DNA from: UBA1046 sp050945515
GTDB lineage: Bacteria; Bacillota; Clostridia; Saccharofermentanales; DTU023
Reading direction: 5' to 3'
Assembly: GCA_050945515.1 (NCBI GenBank)
Contig: JBMNTB010000008.1
Span: 1-64,000, forward strand
Length of the DNA stretch: 64,000 nucleotides
Part shown: piece by piece, positions 41,286-50,442 of the stretch
Position numbering within the stretch: the first letter of the stretch is position 1
Layout of the letters: every line of letters starts with the position of its first letter
Made by a program: the position numbers and the translations under genes
The notes under the pieces: generated by a model
What the model was told of the DNA's origin: nothing
What the model saw: the letters and a program-made list of their open reading frames with translations, nothing else
Databases searched by the model: none

Positions 41286-43363
41286 AACACCGGCTCCCAA
41301 TTTGTTGTCAACCGACGCTTGATAAAAGGCAGAAGTCTACGATTCTCAACTGTTGTCAGATCAGGATCTTCTTGCAGCAGCTTATCAGCAGCACGACTGG
41401 TTTTCAAAATCAGTTCCTTATCTTCGTACAAGTTAACAATCTTAAATTCCGGCAGACCATGCTGTCTGATGCCAAAAAATTCGCCCGGTCCTCTCAGTTT
41501 CAAATCTTCTTCAGCCAGCACAAAACCATCGTTGGTAAGACAGAGCGCTGTCAGTCTTTGTCTGGCCTTGGTGTCAGTGGTTTCGCTCATTAATACACAA
41601 AGGCTTTTTTTTTCGCCTCTGCCAATGCGGCCTCTGAGTTGATGTAGTTGTGCCAGCCCAAATCTTTCCGCGTTTTCTATTACCATCATAGTAGCTTGAG
41701 GATTATCGACTCCTACCTCGATTACAGTCGTGGTAACTAGAATGTCAATCTTGCCTTGTCCAAAGTCTTCCATGATTGTTGACTTGGCTTTGGCAGTCAA
41801 TCTGCCATGCAGCAATGCCACTTTTTGCTCGGGGAATACAGTCTGAGACAAATAATTATACACACCGGTAGCTGATTCAAGATCCTGTTCCGAGCTATCT
41901 TCAATCATCGGACAAACTACATATATCTGCTCATTTTGTTCAATTCTGCGCCGCATCAGCTTCTCTACCCTGCTCCGATCTTTTTCGCGAGCGGTATAGG
42001 TTGCAACAGGGACTCGACCCGGTGGTTTTTCGCGAATCATAGTTATATCCAGATCACCATAAATAATCAGTGCCAAGGTTCTCGGAATAGGTGTCGCCGA
42101 CATTACCAGCATATGGGGAAAGAGATCGTTTCCCGAAAAATCACCCAGACTGGCCCGCTGATCAACTCCGAAACGGTGTTGTTCATCGGTAATACACAGG
42201 CCCAGATTATTATATTTAACTGTCTCTTCCAGGACTGCATGTGTACCAATAAGAATATTAATTGTCCCCTTTGCCAGACCGGCTAAGATGGCAGTCCGTT
42301 CGCCTTTTTTGACAGCACCGGTCAGCAGCGCCAAATTCAGCCCGGTATTAGCATAAAGGGTAGAGAGAGTTTCATAGTGCTGCTCGGCTAAAATGGAGGT
42401 AGGCGCCATAAAAACCGATTGATAGCCTGACCAGGCAGTCAGAGCCATTCCATAAGCTGCAACTACAGTTTTACCGGAACCAACATCTCCCTGGATCAGG
42501 CGGTTCATAGATTTTTCCTGTTCTAAGTCACGACGCAAATCAGCGATTGCTTGATTTTGATCGGCAGTTAATTGGAAAGGAAGTGTCCGAAGCCAACTCT
42601 GGAGTTTGCCGTCAATTTTTGCATCTAAACTAATCTTCGGTGAAAGATGTTTATCTTGATGTCGTTTTTTGATCAATCGCAGGCCCATCTGCAATAGAAA
42701 AAGTTCGTCGAAACCCAAACGTTCCCTAGATACTAAAATATCATGCCGGTTATTAGGGTAATGGATATTTTGCAGTGCATATTCCAGAGTACACAGCTTA
42801 TTTTCTTTGCGCAAAGAAGCCGGCAAAGGTTCCAATTCGCCTATTCTTAACCGCTTTAAAGCTGCTGTCACAGCCTGCCTGATATCTCGTTGTGTCAGCC
42901 CCTGTGTCAAAGGATAAATGGGTCTGAAGAAGAAGTCGATTTTGTCTTTGAGCAAATAGGCCGGATTTTGCAGATTGAAAAATCTGCCTTTGCGTTCAGC
43001 CTGTCCGTGAAAAACATAAACTTGACCCATTTGCAGCTGATCTTCTATCCAAGGCTGATTAAACCAGATCGCGGTAACAACAGCCCCCTCCTGCTCCAGA
43101 CGAGCTCTGATAATAGTCAATCTACCTTTGCGCTGGACAGTCGGTTCTCGGGCAACAGTTGCTTCTACTGTCAGCCATTGTCCATCCAGAGCCTCCTGTA
43201 GGGAGTGACGTTCACTCCAGTCTTCGTAGTCACGAGGAAAGAAATAAAGAAGATCCTGAATCGTGTTCAGACCCAGCTTGGCAAATAGGGCTGCTTTTTT
43301 AGCTCCAATCCCTGGCAGGATACTGAGGGGAGAATACCTTTCAATAGCATTTCCGGACATCAT
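41282..43363 (-). CDS. recG: ATP-dependent DNA helicase RecG
   Basis: Branch-migrating helicase that remodels stalled forks. About 693 residues from the paired ATGs at 43363/43360: N-terminal HhH/wedge region (LPGIGAKKAALFAKLGL), OB fold, then superfamily 2 motor motifs GDVGSGKT (I), APTSILAEQH (Ia), DEQH (II), SATPIPRT (III), TTVIEVGVDNP (V) and QLRGRIGRG (VI). The longer frame to 43480 lies inside nth. The start has no strong ribosome site, so coupling to nth (about 23-nt overlap) is likely. Confidence 0.95.
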   Translation of the reverse strand: MMSGNAIERYSPLSILPGIGAKKAALFAKLGLNTIQDLLYFFPRDYEDWSERHSLQEALDGQWLTVEATVAREPTVQRKGRLTIIRARLEQEGAVVTAIWFNQPWIEDQLQMGQVYVFHGQAERKGRFFNLQNPAYLLKDKIDFFFRPIYPLTQGLTQRDIRQAVTAALKRLRIGELEPLPASLRKENKLCTLEYALQNIHYPNNRHDILVSRERLGFDELFLLQMGLRLIKKRHQDKHLSPKISLDAKIDGKLQSWLRTLPFQLTADQNQAIADLRRDLEQEKSMNRLIQGDVGSGKTVVAAYGMALTAWSGYQSVFMAPTSILAEQHYETLSTLYANTGLNLALLTGAVKKGERTAILAGLAKGTINILIGTHAVLEETVKYNNLGLCITDEQHRFGVDQRASLGDFSGNDLFPHMLVMSATPIPRTLALIIYGDLDITMIREKPPGRVPVATYTAREKDRSRVEKLMRRRIEQNEQIYVVCPMIEDSSEQDLESATGVYNYLSQTVFPEQKVALLHGRLTAKAKSTIMEDFGQGKIDILVTTTVIEVGVDNPQATMMVIENAERFGLAQLHQLRGRIGRGEKKSLCVLMSETTDTKARQRLTALCLTNDGFVLAEEDLKLRGPGEFFGIRQHGLPEFKIVNLYEDKELILKTSRAADKLLQEDPDLTTVENRRLLPFIKRRLTTNWEPVL

Positions 43364-44045
43364 TGTCACGTACTTTCTGTCGGCTAAAATCGATCGCAAA
43401 TCCGTAAGCACATACCGGTTGCAGAGGGCAGATCCGGCACTGTCGACAACGAGCTTCGCATAGTCTTCTGCCATGCGCAACCATCAGATGCCCCCAGGAA
43501 ATCCATTCTGTCTCAGGCAAGACCTGCTGCAGATCGCGCTCAATTCTTACAGGATCTTTGCTGTCCGTCAAACCGAGCAATCTGCTGATACGACCACAGT
43601 GGGTATCAACAACAATCGCAGGGTGACCGAAGAAATCAGACCTAACCAGATTGGCAATTTTTCTTCCTACTCCCGGCAAACGTAAGAGATCAGTTTCCTG
43701 CTCCGGCACTTGTCCGGCAAAATCCGCCAGGATCATTGCCGCACTGCCTTTAATCGCCTTAGCTTTATTGCGATACAGGCCACAGCTCCTAATAATTTGC
43801 TCAATTTCAGTCAGACTGGCAGCATCATAATCGCTCAACTGCGGAAAACGCTCATGCAGGATAGGAGCGATAATATTTACTCTTTCATCTGTACATTGAG
43901 CACCAAGTATCCCACCAACCAAAATCTCCCAGGCTGAATTAAATTCCAGTGTGCAATCAGCTTTCGGATATGTCTGATGTAACAGAAATATTATTTGATC
44001 GATCTGTTGAGAATCAGTAGCTATATTGTCTGTTTTATTCATCAT
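43341..44045 (-). CDS. nth: Endonuclease III (DNA glycosylase/AP lyase)
   Basis: Base-excision repair enzyme removing oxidised pyrimidines. 234 residues. Helix-hairpin-helix LPGVGRKIANLV with the adjacent catalytic Asp in VVDTHCGRISRLLG, and a C-terminal CX6CX2CX5C 4Fe-4S cluster (C-EARCRQ-C-RI-C-PLQPV-C). The position of the catalytic Lys of Nth is occupied by Arg in GVGRKIAN with Lys next to it (RK), so alignment is needed to place it. The ATG overlaps the upstream gene's stop as ATGA. Confidence 0.92.
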   Translation of the reverse strand: MMNKTDNIATDSQQIDQIIFLLHQTYPKADCTLEFNSAWEILVGGILGAQCTDERVNIIAPILHERFPQLSDYDAASLTEIEQIIRSCGLYRNKAKAIKGSAAMILADFAGQVPEQETDLLRLPGVGRKIANLVRSDFFGHPAIVVDTHCGRISRLLGLTDSKDPVRIERDLQQVLPETEWISWGHLMVAHGRRLCEARCRQCRICPLQPVCAYGFAIDFSRQKVRDNDVRKCY

Positions 44046-45478
44046 GATGGCATTTTGCTTAAGTAGATCTGCATAGTATATATGCGTTTTTCTGCAGTTC
44101 GATAAATCCTGACATTAACCAGAGTACCGATCGGCTGTTTCTGTACATAATCTGTAAATATCTGATGATTACTCATCTCTACACCATTCAACGAGAGCAG
44201 GATATCACCACTTCTAATACCGGCAATATAAGCCGGACTGCGGTCAACAACCTGGCTGACAAAAAGGCCGGACGGCCAGTCCATCAGCTCAATTAAACTA
44301 TTGTTATCCTCTTCAGACATAGTCATAATGCCAAACCAGGCAGACGCTTTCGGCTCTTGCGGATTATCTATGGCCTCAAGCGCCGCAACGAGCATTGGAG
44401 TAGGTAGTGCATAACCCATAATATCCGAATAAGAACGGTTAAAGCGACTATTAGTCAAACCGATAATCTCTCCTTGCAAGTTCAGTAAAGGACCGCCGGA
44501 GGCCTGTTGCGAGATAAAAGCATTTGTTTGAATCATACTGACGGAAAGCTCACTTTCGAGCAGCGCCGGATAATATACACCTGTAATAAACCCTAAGGAC
44601 AATCCACCTTGTGACATCATTACATCAGGTTGTCCTATGGAAATTACCGGTTCTCCGACAACTAGTTCTGAGGCGAAGTCCAAATTAGCGTAGGGCAGAT
44701 TAGAAACATTCTCAATCTGAAAAACAGCAAGATCAGTGTCTTTGTGAATAGCAGATAGTGTGGCATTGAAACTCTTTGGACGGTTCGGAACCACAATTCT
44801 TACTTCTGCTCTTTCATATAGATGATCACCATAAGCTAGGGCGAAGGAGAAATTGCTGGCAAAGGTGATTACTTTGCCATCGGCGGAAATCAGCAGACCG
44901 GAAAAGGTCTCCATCTTGTCATTTGTTGAGCTGGTTCCAGGAAGATAAACCTGGATTGAAGCCACCATCGGCGAATACTGGGCATAAATATCGCGGATTC
45001 TATTGTCGATTAGGTAGCTATAAGAATTATTATGTACGTCATTTGCGCCAGTTTCACCTGTAGATACCGGTTCAGAAGAATCAGTTTGTCCGGGGCTGGG
45101 AATATCCTCATCCTCCCTGCTGGTTTGGGCAGCTATTGATTCGGTGGGATAGGAACCAGCCGTAGTCGCCGCGGAAGTTGTCAGTGGTTCTGTTTCTTTC
45201 TGATCAGGTCCAGTTTCTGCAGTTGAGGTTGTCATCCTCTCTGTTGGCCGATCCACATCAACTTTAATGGTAGAAGTCGCCGATACGATCGGCGTCGTAG
45301 TCTTAACAGGCGTCACCACCACAGGAGCAGGCCTGGCACCATTTGCGGTCGGGTCTTTATCCCGCAGAAAATAATCAGTAATCAGGGGGATTATAACTGC
45401 CATTAAAACAAAGGCTGTCAAAGCTAAAACCGAAATGGTCAGTAAGGCTTGAATCAGTTTGCTACTTGGTTTTTTCAT
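44042..45478 (-). CDS. HtrA-like trypsin-fold/PDZ membrane protein, probably catalytically impaired
   Basis: 478 residues: one N-terminal TM helix (~10-33), a Thr/Ser/Pro-rich extracellular linker (~40-155), a trypsin-like domain (~165-370) and a PDZ domain (~380-475, SGLFVSQVVDRSPAYIAGI). Compared with HtrA, the catalytic Asp is present (Asp249 in DTDLAVFQI) and the Ser is present (Ser327 in QQASGGPL), but the segment matching TNNH reads TFAS (205-208), so the catalytic His is apparently Ser208. It may bind misfolded wall or secreted proteins without cutting them. It is followed by nth (ATGA overlap) and lies downstream of a two-component system. Confidence 0.82.
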   Translation of the reverse strand: MKKPSSKLIQALLTISVLALTAFVLMAVIIPLITDYFLRDKDPTANGARPAPVVVTPVKTTTPIVSATSTIKVDVDRPTERMTTSTAETGPDQKETEPLTTSAATTAGSYPTESIAAQTSREDEDIPSPGQTDSSEPVSTGETGANDVHNNSYSYLIDNRIRDIYAQYSPMVASIQVYLPGTSSTNDKMETFSGLLISADGKVITFASNFSFALAYGDHLYERAEVRIVVPNRPKSFNATLSAIHKDTDLAVFQIENVSNLPYANLDFASELVVGEPVISIGQPDVMMSQGGLSLGFITGVYYPALLESELSVSMIQTNAFISQQASGGPLLNLQGEIIGLTNSRFNRSYSDIMGYALPTPMLVAALEAIDNPQEPKASAWFGIMTMSEEDNNSLIELMDWPSGLFVSQVVDRSPAYIAGIRSGDILLSLNGVEMSNHQIFTDYVQKQPIGTLVNVRIYRTAEKRIYTMQIYLSKMPS

Positions 45479-45538
45479 ATCTTTAGATTATACAACAACA
45501 AATTGAGCTTTCCTGTAGGAATCAGTCCGGCAGAAAAG

Positions 45539-47071
45539 CTAAGGTGTATCCAGAGTGAAGGAAAACAGCGCACCTCCCATCGTGCTATTGCCAGCTTCAA
45601 TCATTTGGCCATGTGCTTTAATGATATTACGAGCAATGAACAGACCGAGACCGGAGCCCTCAGAATTTCTGGCTTTATCGGCTTTGTAGAAGCGGTCAAA
45701 GACATGTTCAAGATCTTTATCGGATAAACCGCTGCCATTGTCCTCAATCACAAATTGGTAGAGCTTGCTATCAGTGATACGACTGCTGATTCGAATTTTA
45801 CCGTTCAGGGGACAAAAGCGGATGGCGTTACCAAGCATATTGACAATTACGCGCTGGATCGCTTCGTCATTGCCGATCACGAGTGACTCATCATCGGAGG
45901 CTAGAGCAACTTGCAAAGTGATATTCTTCTCATGTAATTGTGGCTCATGGCTGTCTATCACATCAGCAATCAATTCATTCATATCGAAAATACTCATCAA
46001 AAGATTATCTTTTCTCAGGACCGTAGACATTTCAAAGAGTTCATTTACCAACTGCTGGAGGCGAATACTTTCCTGCTGAACAATTTTCAAATAATGTTCC
46101 GTTTGATCTGTAGGCACAGTTCCATCCAGCATGCCTTCCACGAAACCTCTGATTGACGTAATTGGCGATCTGAGATCATGTGAAATACTACTCATGAAAT
46201 CCATGCGCTCTTTTTCCTGTGTTTCAAATTTTTCGATCAAAGTATTGAAAGTGCGGATCAGTAAAATTAAATCATCATCTTGAAACTCTTCACTGTCAGA
46301 AGACAATAGATTGTCTGCCGGATTGTCGGATACACCGGACGACGGAATGGGCACTCTGGCAGATAGATCGCCTCTATAGACCCGTTCTGCCGTATCAGCC
46401 AGCAGTGAGATAGGTTTCGTGATTTCACGAGACAGTAGCAGAATCACAATCAGGGCCAGAAAAAAGGCAATCAGAAAAGAAATCGGCACTAGATTATCCT
46501 GGAAAAATTCAATACGTGAATCTGCGGACAGAGCTCTCAGTAGAATAATCTCACCGGCATAAGCACCTGTCAGTGAAGTTAAAGGAGCGCTGGCTATCAT
46601 CCAGCTGTTATCTCTGGGCAGCAGTTTGCCGAGTTCAGAATTACGGGCTATCTGGCTATAGACAATTCGTGACCGATTTTGTGCCGCAAACGGCAGTCTA
46701 TAAAATTGTCTGTCATCGATTGCCTCCTGCAATTTAGTATATGTAGTTGCAGGAATCCCGGTATTGTAGATTAGCTCGCCATTAGCATTGATCAACCAGA
46801 CCAGAGAATCAGTTGACCTGCCGGTGAGACTGATATAAGAAGGAATTTCCGATCTCTCAATAGCTGTCCTGGTTCTATTCATGCCCCGTGAAACCAAGAT
46901 AGCAATTTCTTCAGCATTCCGTCTTAGATAAGTCGTCTCCTGGCTGCGCCTGGCAGAAATAAACAGAGCAAAATATACTGTCGCCAGAATGATAAATATG
47001 ATCAGAATCGCAAAGGCAACTCTAAACAGAGTGCGAGCGTAAATAGATTTTAAGAAGGACGGGCGTTTCAT
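45539..47071 (-). CDS. Sensor histidine kinase (HAMP, HisKA)
   Basis: 510 residues: TM1 ~15-37, extracellular sensor ~38-190, TM2 ~197-217, HAMP with an acidic insert (~220-275), HisKA with phospho-acceptor His in SSISHDLRSPITSIRG, and HATPase with NMLGNAIRF, DNGSGL and GSGLGLFIA. Typical partner for the OmpR-type regulator encoded 2 bp upstream. The ligand is unknown; location beside ftsZ, nrdR and an HtrA-like gene suggests envelope stress (inference). Confidence 0.93.
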   Translation of the reverse strand: MKRPSFLKSIYARTLFRVAFAILIIFIILATVYFALFISARRSQETTYLRRNAEEIAILVSRGMNRTRTAIERSEIPSYISLTGRSTDSLVWLINANGELIYNTGIPATTYTKLQEAIDDRQFYRLPFAAQNRSRIVYSQIARNSELGKLLPRDNSWMIASAPLTSLTGAYAGEIILLRALSADSRIEFFQDNLVPISFLIAFFLALIVILLLSREITKPISLLADTAERVYRGDLSARVPIPSSGVSDNPADNLLSSDSEEFQDDDLILLIRTFNTLIEKFETQEKERMDFMSSISHDLRSPITSIRGFVEGMLDGTVPTDQTEHYLKIVQQESIRLQQLVNELFEMSTVLRKDNLLMSIFDMNELIADVIDSHEPQLHEKNITLQVALASDDESLVIGNDEAIQRVIVNMLGNAIRFCPLNGKIRISSRITDSKLYQFVIEDNGSGLSDKDLEHVFDRFYKADKARNSEGSGLGLFIARNIIKAHGQMIEAGNSTMGGALFSFTLDTP

Positions 47072-47073
47072 AC

Positions 47074-47802
47074 TTAGTCTTCAACTTTAGAAGTCTCGAA
47101 TTTATAACCCACACCCCAAACTGTTTTGATACGCCATTCAGGATGCGGCACACTGTCAACTTTTTCTCTAATGCGCTTGATATGTACATCCACTGTCCGC
47201 GTGCCGCCAAAAAAATCAAAACCCCAGATATTTTCCAGCAACTGTTCCCGTGTAAAAACCCGGTCAGGATGTCCGGCGAGAAAATACAAAAGCTCCAGTT
47301 CTTTAGGCGGTATGTCAATTTCCTGCTGCCCAATTGTGACAGTATATCGAGTGCGATCCACTATTAGCTCGGGCCAGGTAATAATATCAGGCTTATGCTG
47401 ATCCTCATCACTAGAAGACCTCGCTTTATCCGGGGCTGACTGGATTCTCCTCAGTACTGCTTTAACCCTAGCCAGTAATTCTTTCGGCTCAAATGGTTTT
47501 TCGATATAGTCATCTGCCCCTAGTTCCAGCCCGACCACCTTATCCAGCGTATCGCCCCTAGCCGTAAGAATCAGGACCGGAACATCAGATTCTTTGCGCA
47601 AAGCACGTAGGACATCAAATCCACCCATGCCAGGCAGCATTAAATCCAGCACAATAACATCAGGCAGTGAATGCCGATAAGCATCAAGGACGTCATTGCC
47701 GTTGTAGCAAATTTGCACCTTGAAGCCGTCCTTGCTGAAATACAGGCGCAATAATTCACTGATATTGGGATCATCATCTACAATTAAAACCGTTTTATCC
47801 AT
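47074..47802 (-). CDS. OmpR-family response regulator
   Basis: 242 residues. Receiver domain with acidic pocket (IVDDDPN), phospho-acceptor Asp in VIVLDLMLPG, LTARGD and the conserved Lys in DYIEKPFEPKELLAR; a C-terminal winged helix (LTP-like PPKELELLYFLAGHPDRVFTR split across ~180-200, then RTVDVHIKRIREK) binds DNA. Directly followed by its kinase gene. 2 bp after nrdR, so it is in the ftsZ-side operon. Confidence 0.94.
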   Translation of the reverse strand: MDKTVLIVDDDPNISELLRLYFSKDGFKVQICYNGNDVLDAYRHSLPDVIVLDLMLPGMGGFDVLRALRKESDVPVLILTARGDTLDKVVGLELGADDYIEKPFEPKELLARVKAVLRRIQSAPDKARSSSDEDQHKPDIITWPELIVDRTRYTVTIGQQEIDIPPKELELLYFLAGHPDRVFTREQLLENIWGFDFFGGTRTVDVHIKRIREKVDSVPHPEWRIKTVWGVGYKFETSKVED

Positions 47803-47804
47803 GA

Positions 47805-48278
47805 TTATTCATTATCTTTTCTGTCGGCACTTTCTGTCAATGAGCTGATAGCATCAAAAAAAGAACCGATATCAACAAATTCCCGGTAGACCGAAGCAAA
47901 GCGAATATAGGCTACTTCATCAATATCGCGCAGTTGCTGCAAAACCAACTCGCCCAACTCACGTGTTGGAATTTCTCTCCTCAGGCTATTTTCCATTTGG
48001 CGTTCAATTGTGTCAACAATTTTGGTTATCTGCTGTGTGGAGACTGGTCTCTTTTCACAACTTTTTAAAATGCCGTTAATCAGCTTATTGCGTTCAAAGG
48101 GCTGACGAGAGCCATCTTTTTTGATTACCATCAATGACATGTTTTCGACCCGCTCATAGGTTGTAAACCGCTCCAGGCAGGACATGCATTCTCTACGTCT
48201 CCGTATAGCAATACCCTCATCCACAGGCCTTGAGTCAATTACCCTGTCTCCATCATAGCCACAATGCGGACATTTCAT
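47805..48278 (-). CDS. nrdR: Transcriptional repressor NrdR
   Basis: 157-residue zinc-ribbon/ATP-cone repressor of ribonucleotide reductase genes. Zinc ribbon CPHCGYD…CMSCLERF at the N-terminus, then the ATP-cone beginning VIKKDGSRQPFERNKL. Start is ATG 48278 (MKCPHCG) with GGAG 8 nt upstream; the longer frame to 48317 adds residues not found in the family. It senses dATP/ATP and binds NrdR boxes, none of which are in this window. Confidence 0.96.
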   Translation of the reverse strand: MKCPHCGYDGDRVIDSRPVDEGIAIRRRRECMSCLERFTTYERVENMSLMVIKKDGSRQPFERNKLINGILKSCEKRPVSTQQITKIVDTIERQMENSLRREIPTRELGELVLQQLRDIDEVAYIRFASVYREFVDIGSFFDAISSLTESADRKDNE

Positions 48279-48304
48279 GTTCAGCACTCCGTTTCTAAAG
48301 AATA

Positions 48305-48331
48305 CCGGACAGATCAAGCAGATCTGTCCGG
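48305..48331 (-). terminator. Perfect intercistronic hairpin after ftsZ
   Basis: 11-bp perfect stem CCGGACAGATC (48305-48315) with GATCTGTCCGG (48321-48331), 5-nt loop AAGCA. On the minus strand it is followed by TATTCTTT, a moderate U-rich run. It may attenuate transcription from ftsZ into nrdR or stabilise the ftsZ mRNA. Confidence 0.6.
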
Positions 48332-48366
48332 CACAGCTTCAAGTAAATACAACTTGTCAAAGTAGC

Positions 48367-49767
48367 TTAGTCTTGGTCTTCGCTGTCCTGTAAAAACCAA
48401 GGCAGGACTCTGCCACCTTTGCTCGACTGTTTTCTACCGGATCCCCTGGGAGCGCTTGGAGTTCTAGGCGCCTCATCCAGAATTTCCGGTTCCTCGCGCT
48501 GACTCCACATCGTGCTCTCCGAAACGCGCGAGATCAGATCTGCCATTGCGGCATCATTAGCTTGCCGGTTTGGATTTTGACTGTATGCAACCGGCTCACG
48601 GCTCTCATTCTGAGCAGGATGTGCCGTTCGTTCGGGTGCAACTCTCCTCGGTTCCTGCTTGCGCATCGGTCTTAAAAACTCCGGCAAGTCTTCTTGTTTG
48701 CTGCGAGTGACTTCGGGAGCAACAGGACGACCGGTAGCAAACACAGGCTGAGCTGCTGCAATTGCTGTCTGTTGTGACCGCACTGCCTGTTTTTGCATAC
48801 CCTCCTGATCAAAACGGCTGGCAATAATTGTGATAAGCAAGTCATCCTGCATGTTCTCGTCGATCACTGCACCAAAGATAATATCCGCATCAGGTGATAC
48901 TGCTTCTCGAACCTGAGAGGCAGCTTCATTAATCTCTTTGATTTTCATATCGTGTCCGCCGGTAAAATTGATGATAATGCTGTGTGCACCATCAATCGTT
49001 GTATCAAGTAACGGACTGTTCATGGCCTGTTTCACTGCTGTAGCAGCTCTACTTTCACCTGAGCCACGGCCAATACCCATATGACAGACGCCGGCATCAG
49101 TCATTACACGGCGCACATCAGCTAGGTCAAGGTTGATCATACCATTGACAGCCACCAAATCGGAGATACTGGATACACCATACTGGAGAACTCTGTCCGC
49201 CATGCTGAAGGCATCGTCAATCGAAGTATCATCACTGGCGATCTCAAGCAATTTATCATTAGGAACGATGATAAGAGAATCAACATATTGCTGTAAATCG
49301 CGAACACCCCGCTCTGCATTTTGTCTTCTCTTAGCGCCTTCAAAACGGAAAGGCATAGTAACAACACCAACTGTTAAGATACCCATTTTACGAGCAATTG
49401 CTGCTACAACAGGTGAAGCTCCTGTCCCGGTACCACCGCCCATGCCGGCAGTTATAAAGAGCATATCCGTACCTTCAAGCACTTTGGATATCTCTTCAAT
49501 ATTTTCCTCTGCTGCCTTTTGTCCTGTCTCAGGATGTGCTCCGGCACCCAGACCCCTGGTAACCTTAGAACCGATCTGAATGCGCTCAGAGGCCAGGCTC
49601 TTGGCCAGACTCTGATGGTCAGTGTTCACAGCTATAAACTCAATTCCCTGTACGCCATCATTGATCATGCGGTCAACGGCATTACAGCCACCACCGCCAA
49701 CTCCGATCACACGGATATTAGCGTATAGATCGTCATCCATACCAAATCCCAGTTGAAAATCAGCCAA
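48367..49767 (-). CDS. ftsZ: Cell division protein FtsZ
   Basis: Tubulin-like GTPase that forms the division ring. Seen: VIGVGGGGCNAVDRM, the GTP signature GGGTGTGAS, NVTDHQ-type loop (AVNTDHQSL) and the T7 loop NLDLADVRRVM. A long Gln/Pro/Arg-rich linker (~320-450) leads to a C-terminal peptide GGRVLPWFLQDSED, the anchor-binding tail. Start: TTG at 49767 lies 9 nt after AAAGGAG and is preferred; ATG at 49740 is an alternative and TTG at 49776 abuts the ribosome site. No ftsA lies beside it, unlike most Firmicutes. Confidence 0.96.
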   Translation of the reverse strand: MADFQLGFGMDDDLYANIRVIGVGGGGCNAVDRMINDGVQGIEFIAVNTDHQSLAKSLASERIQIGSKVTRGLGAGAHPETGQKAAEENIEEISKVLEGTDMLFITAGMGGGTGTGASPVVAAIARKMGILTVGVVTMPFRFEGAKRRQNAERGVRDLQQYVDSLIIVPNDKLLEIASDDTSIDDAFSMADRVLQYGVSSISDLVAVNGMINLDLADVRRVMTDAGVCHMGIGRGSGESRAATAVKQAMNSPLLDTTIDGAHSIIINFTGGHDMKIKEINEAASQVREAVSPDADIIFGAVIDENMQDDLLITIIASRFDQEGMQKQAVRSQQTAIAAAQPVFATGRPVAPEVTRSKQEDLPEFLRPMRKQEPRRVAPERTAHPAQNESREPVAYSQNPNRQANDAAMADLISRVSESTMWSQREEPEILDEAPRTPSAPRGSGRKQSSKGGRVLPWFLQDSEDQD

Positions 49768-49810
49768 TTTCAGCAACTCCTTTCGAAAGTGGCCGGATGC
49801 CGACTAATCC

Positions 49811-49972
49811 TACATAGTTGTCATTACAATATTACAACTTTGTTATGATCAAAATACATCCGGAGCAGTATTCGCATAATTTTGAAACTAATTCTACACT
49901 ATAAAATTTATTATTACAAGACTTAATTCCGAAGTTATCGAGAAATATTACATAGTTGTTTCGTTGTAATGA
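49811..49972. repeat. Repeated/inverted TACATAGTTGT…ATTACAA elements upstream of ftsZ
   Basis: TACATAGTTGT occurs at 49811-49821 and 49949-49959 as direct repeats. Near them, ATTACAAC (49831-49838) and GTTGTAAT (49963-49970) are exact inverted copies, and TCATTACAA (49821-49829) is repeated inverted at 49964-49972. The pairs flank the predicted ftsZ promoter at 49891-49919, so a protein binding both ends could loop the promoter. No gene in the 49777-50054 gap. Confidence 0.4.
49891..49919 (-). promoter_or_regulatory. Candidate ftsZ promoter
   Basis: Minus strand TTGTAA (49919-49914), a 17-bp spacer, and TAGAAT (49896-49891): 9 of 12 consensus positions. About 120 bp before the ftsZ start. 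Confidence 0.6.
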
Positions 49973-50054
49973 CATCTTTCGCAAAAATTATTCTGAGATT
50001 AATTAAGTTCAAAATATTTCCGCTTTGAGATGTTATTACCTCTTTATTTCATTC

Positions 50055-50420
50055 TTATTTCTTAATTGTTTTGGATGCTTCTATGCGTTTTTGGATATCC
50101 TGGATAAAATATCTGCGAATAAGGCCCAAGTTTTTGAAAATCCTAATGCCAAAAGCAAAAACAGCAACTAGGCTTAAATCAAAAGCCAATTGCTGACCCA
50201 GTGCAGTTAAAGCTACTGCAGTCGTTGCATTTAAGATAAAGCCAGTTACAAACAGAATATTACTGAAACGCTTGCGATAAGCAGCTTCCATTCCTCCTAG
50301 CAGCGCATCAATTCCCGCCAGGATCACAACAGCAACATAAACTGACCAGACTTCCGGTATCTGGAAATTCAATACCAGCCCGATCACTAATCCAATTATT
50401 AATCCGATTAAAGGCAGCAT
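50055..50420 (-). CDS. sbp: Small basic membrane protein (DUF1290)
   Basis: 121 residues with three or four TM helices, beginning MLPLIGLIIGLVIG; a basic C-terminal tail (IQDIQKRIEASK). Matches the DUF1290/Sbp family found between ftsQ (divIB) and ftsZ in many Firmicutes and Actinobacteria. Function is unknown. Start ATG 50420 with AGGAGG 5 nt upstream; the frame to 50468 lies inside ftsQ. Confidence 0.88.
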   Translation of the reverse strand: MLPLIGLIIGLVIGLVLNFQIPEVWSVYVAVVILAGIDALLGGMEAAYRKRFSNILFVTGFILNATTAVALTALGQQLAFDLSLVAVFAFGIRIFKNLGLIRRYFIQDIQKRIEASKTIKK

Positions 50421-50442
50421 CTTGTCCTCCTGTCTGAGTAAT

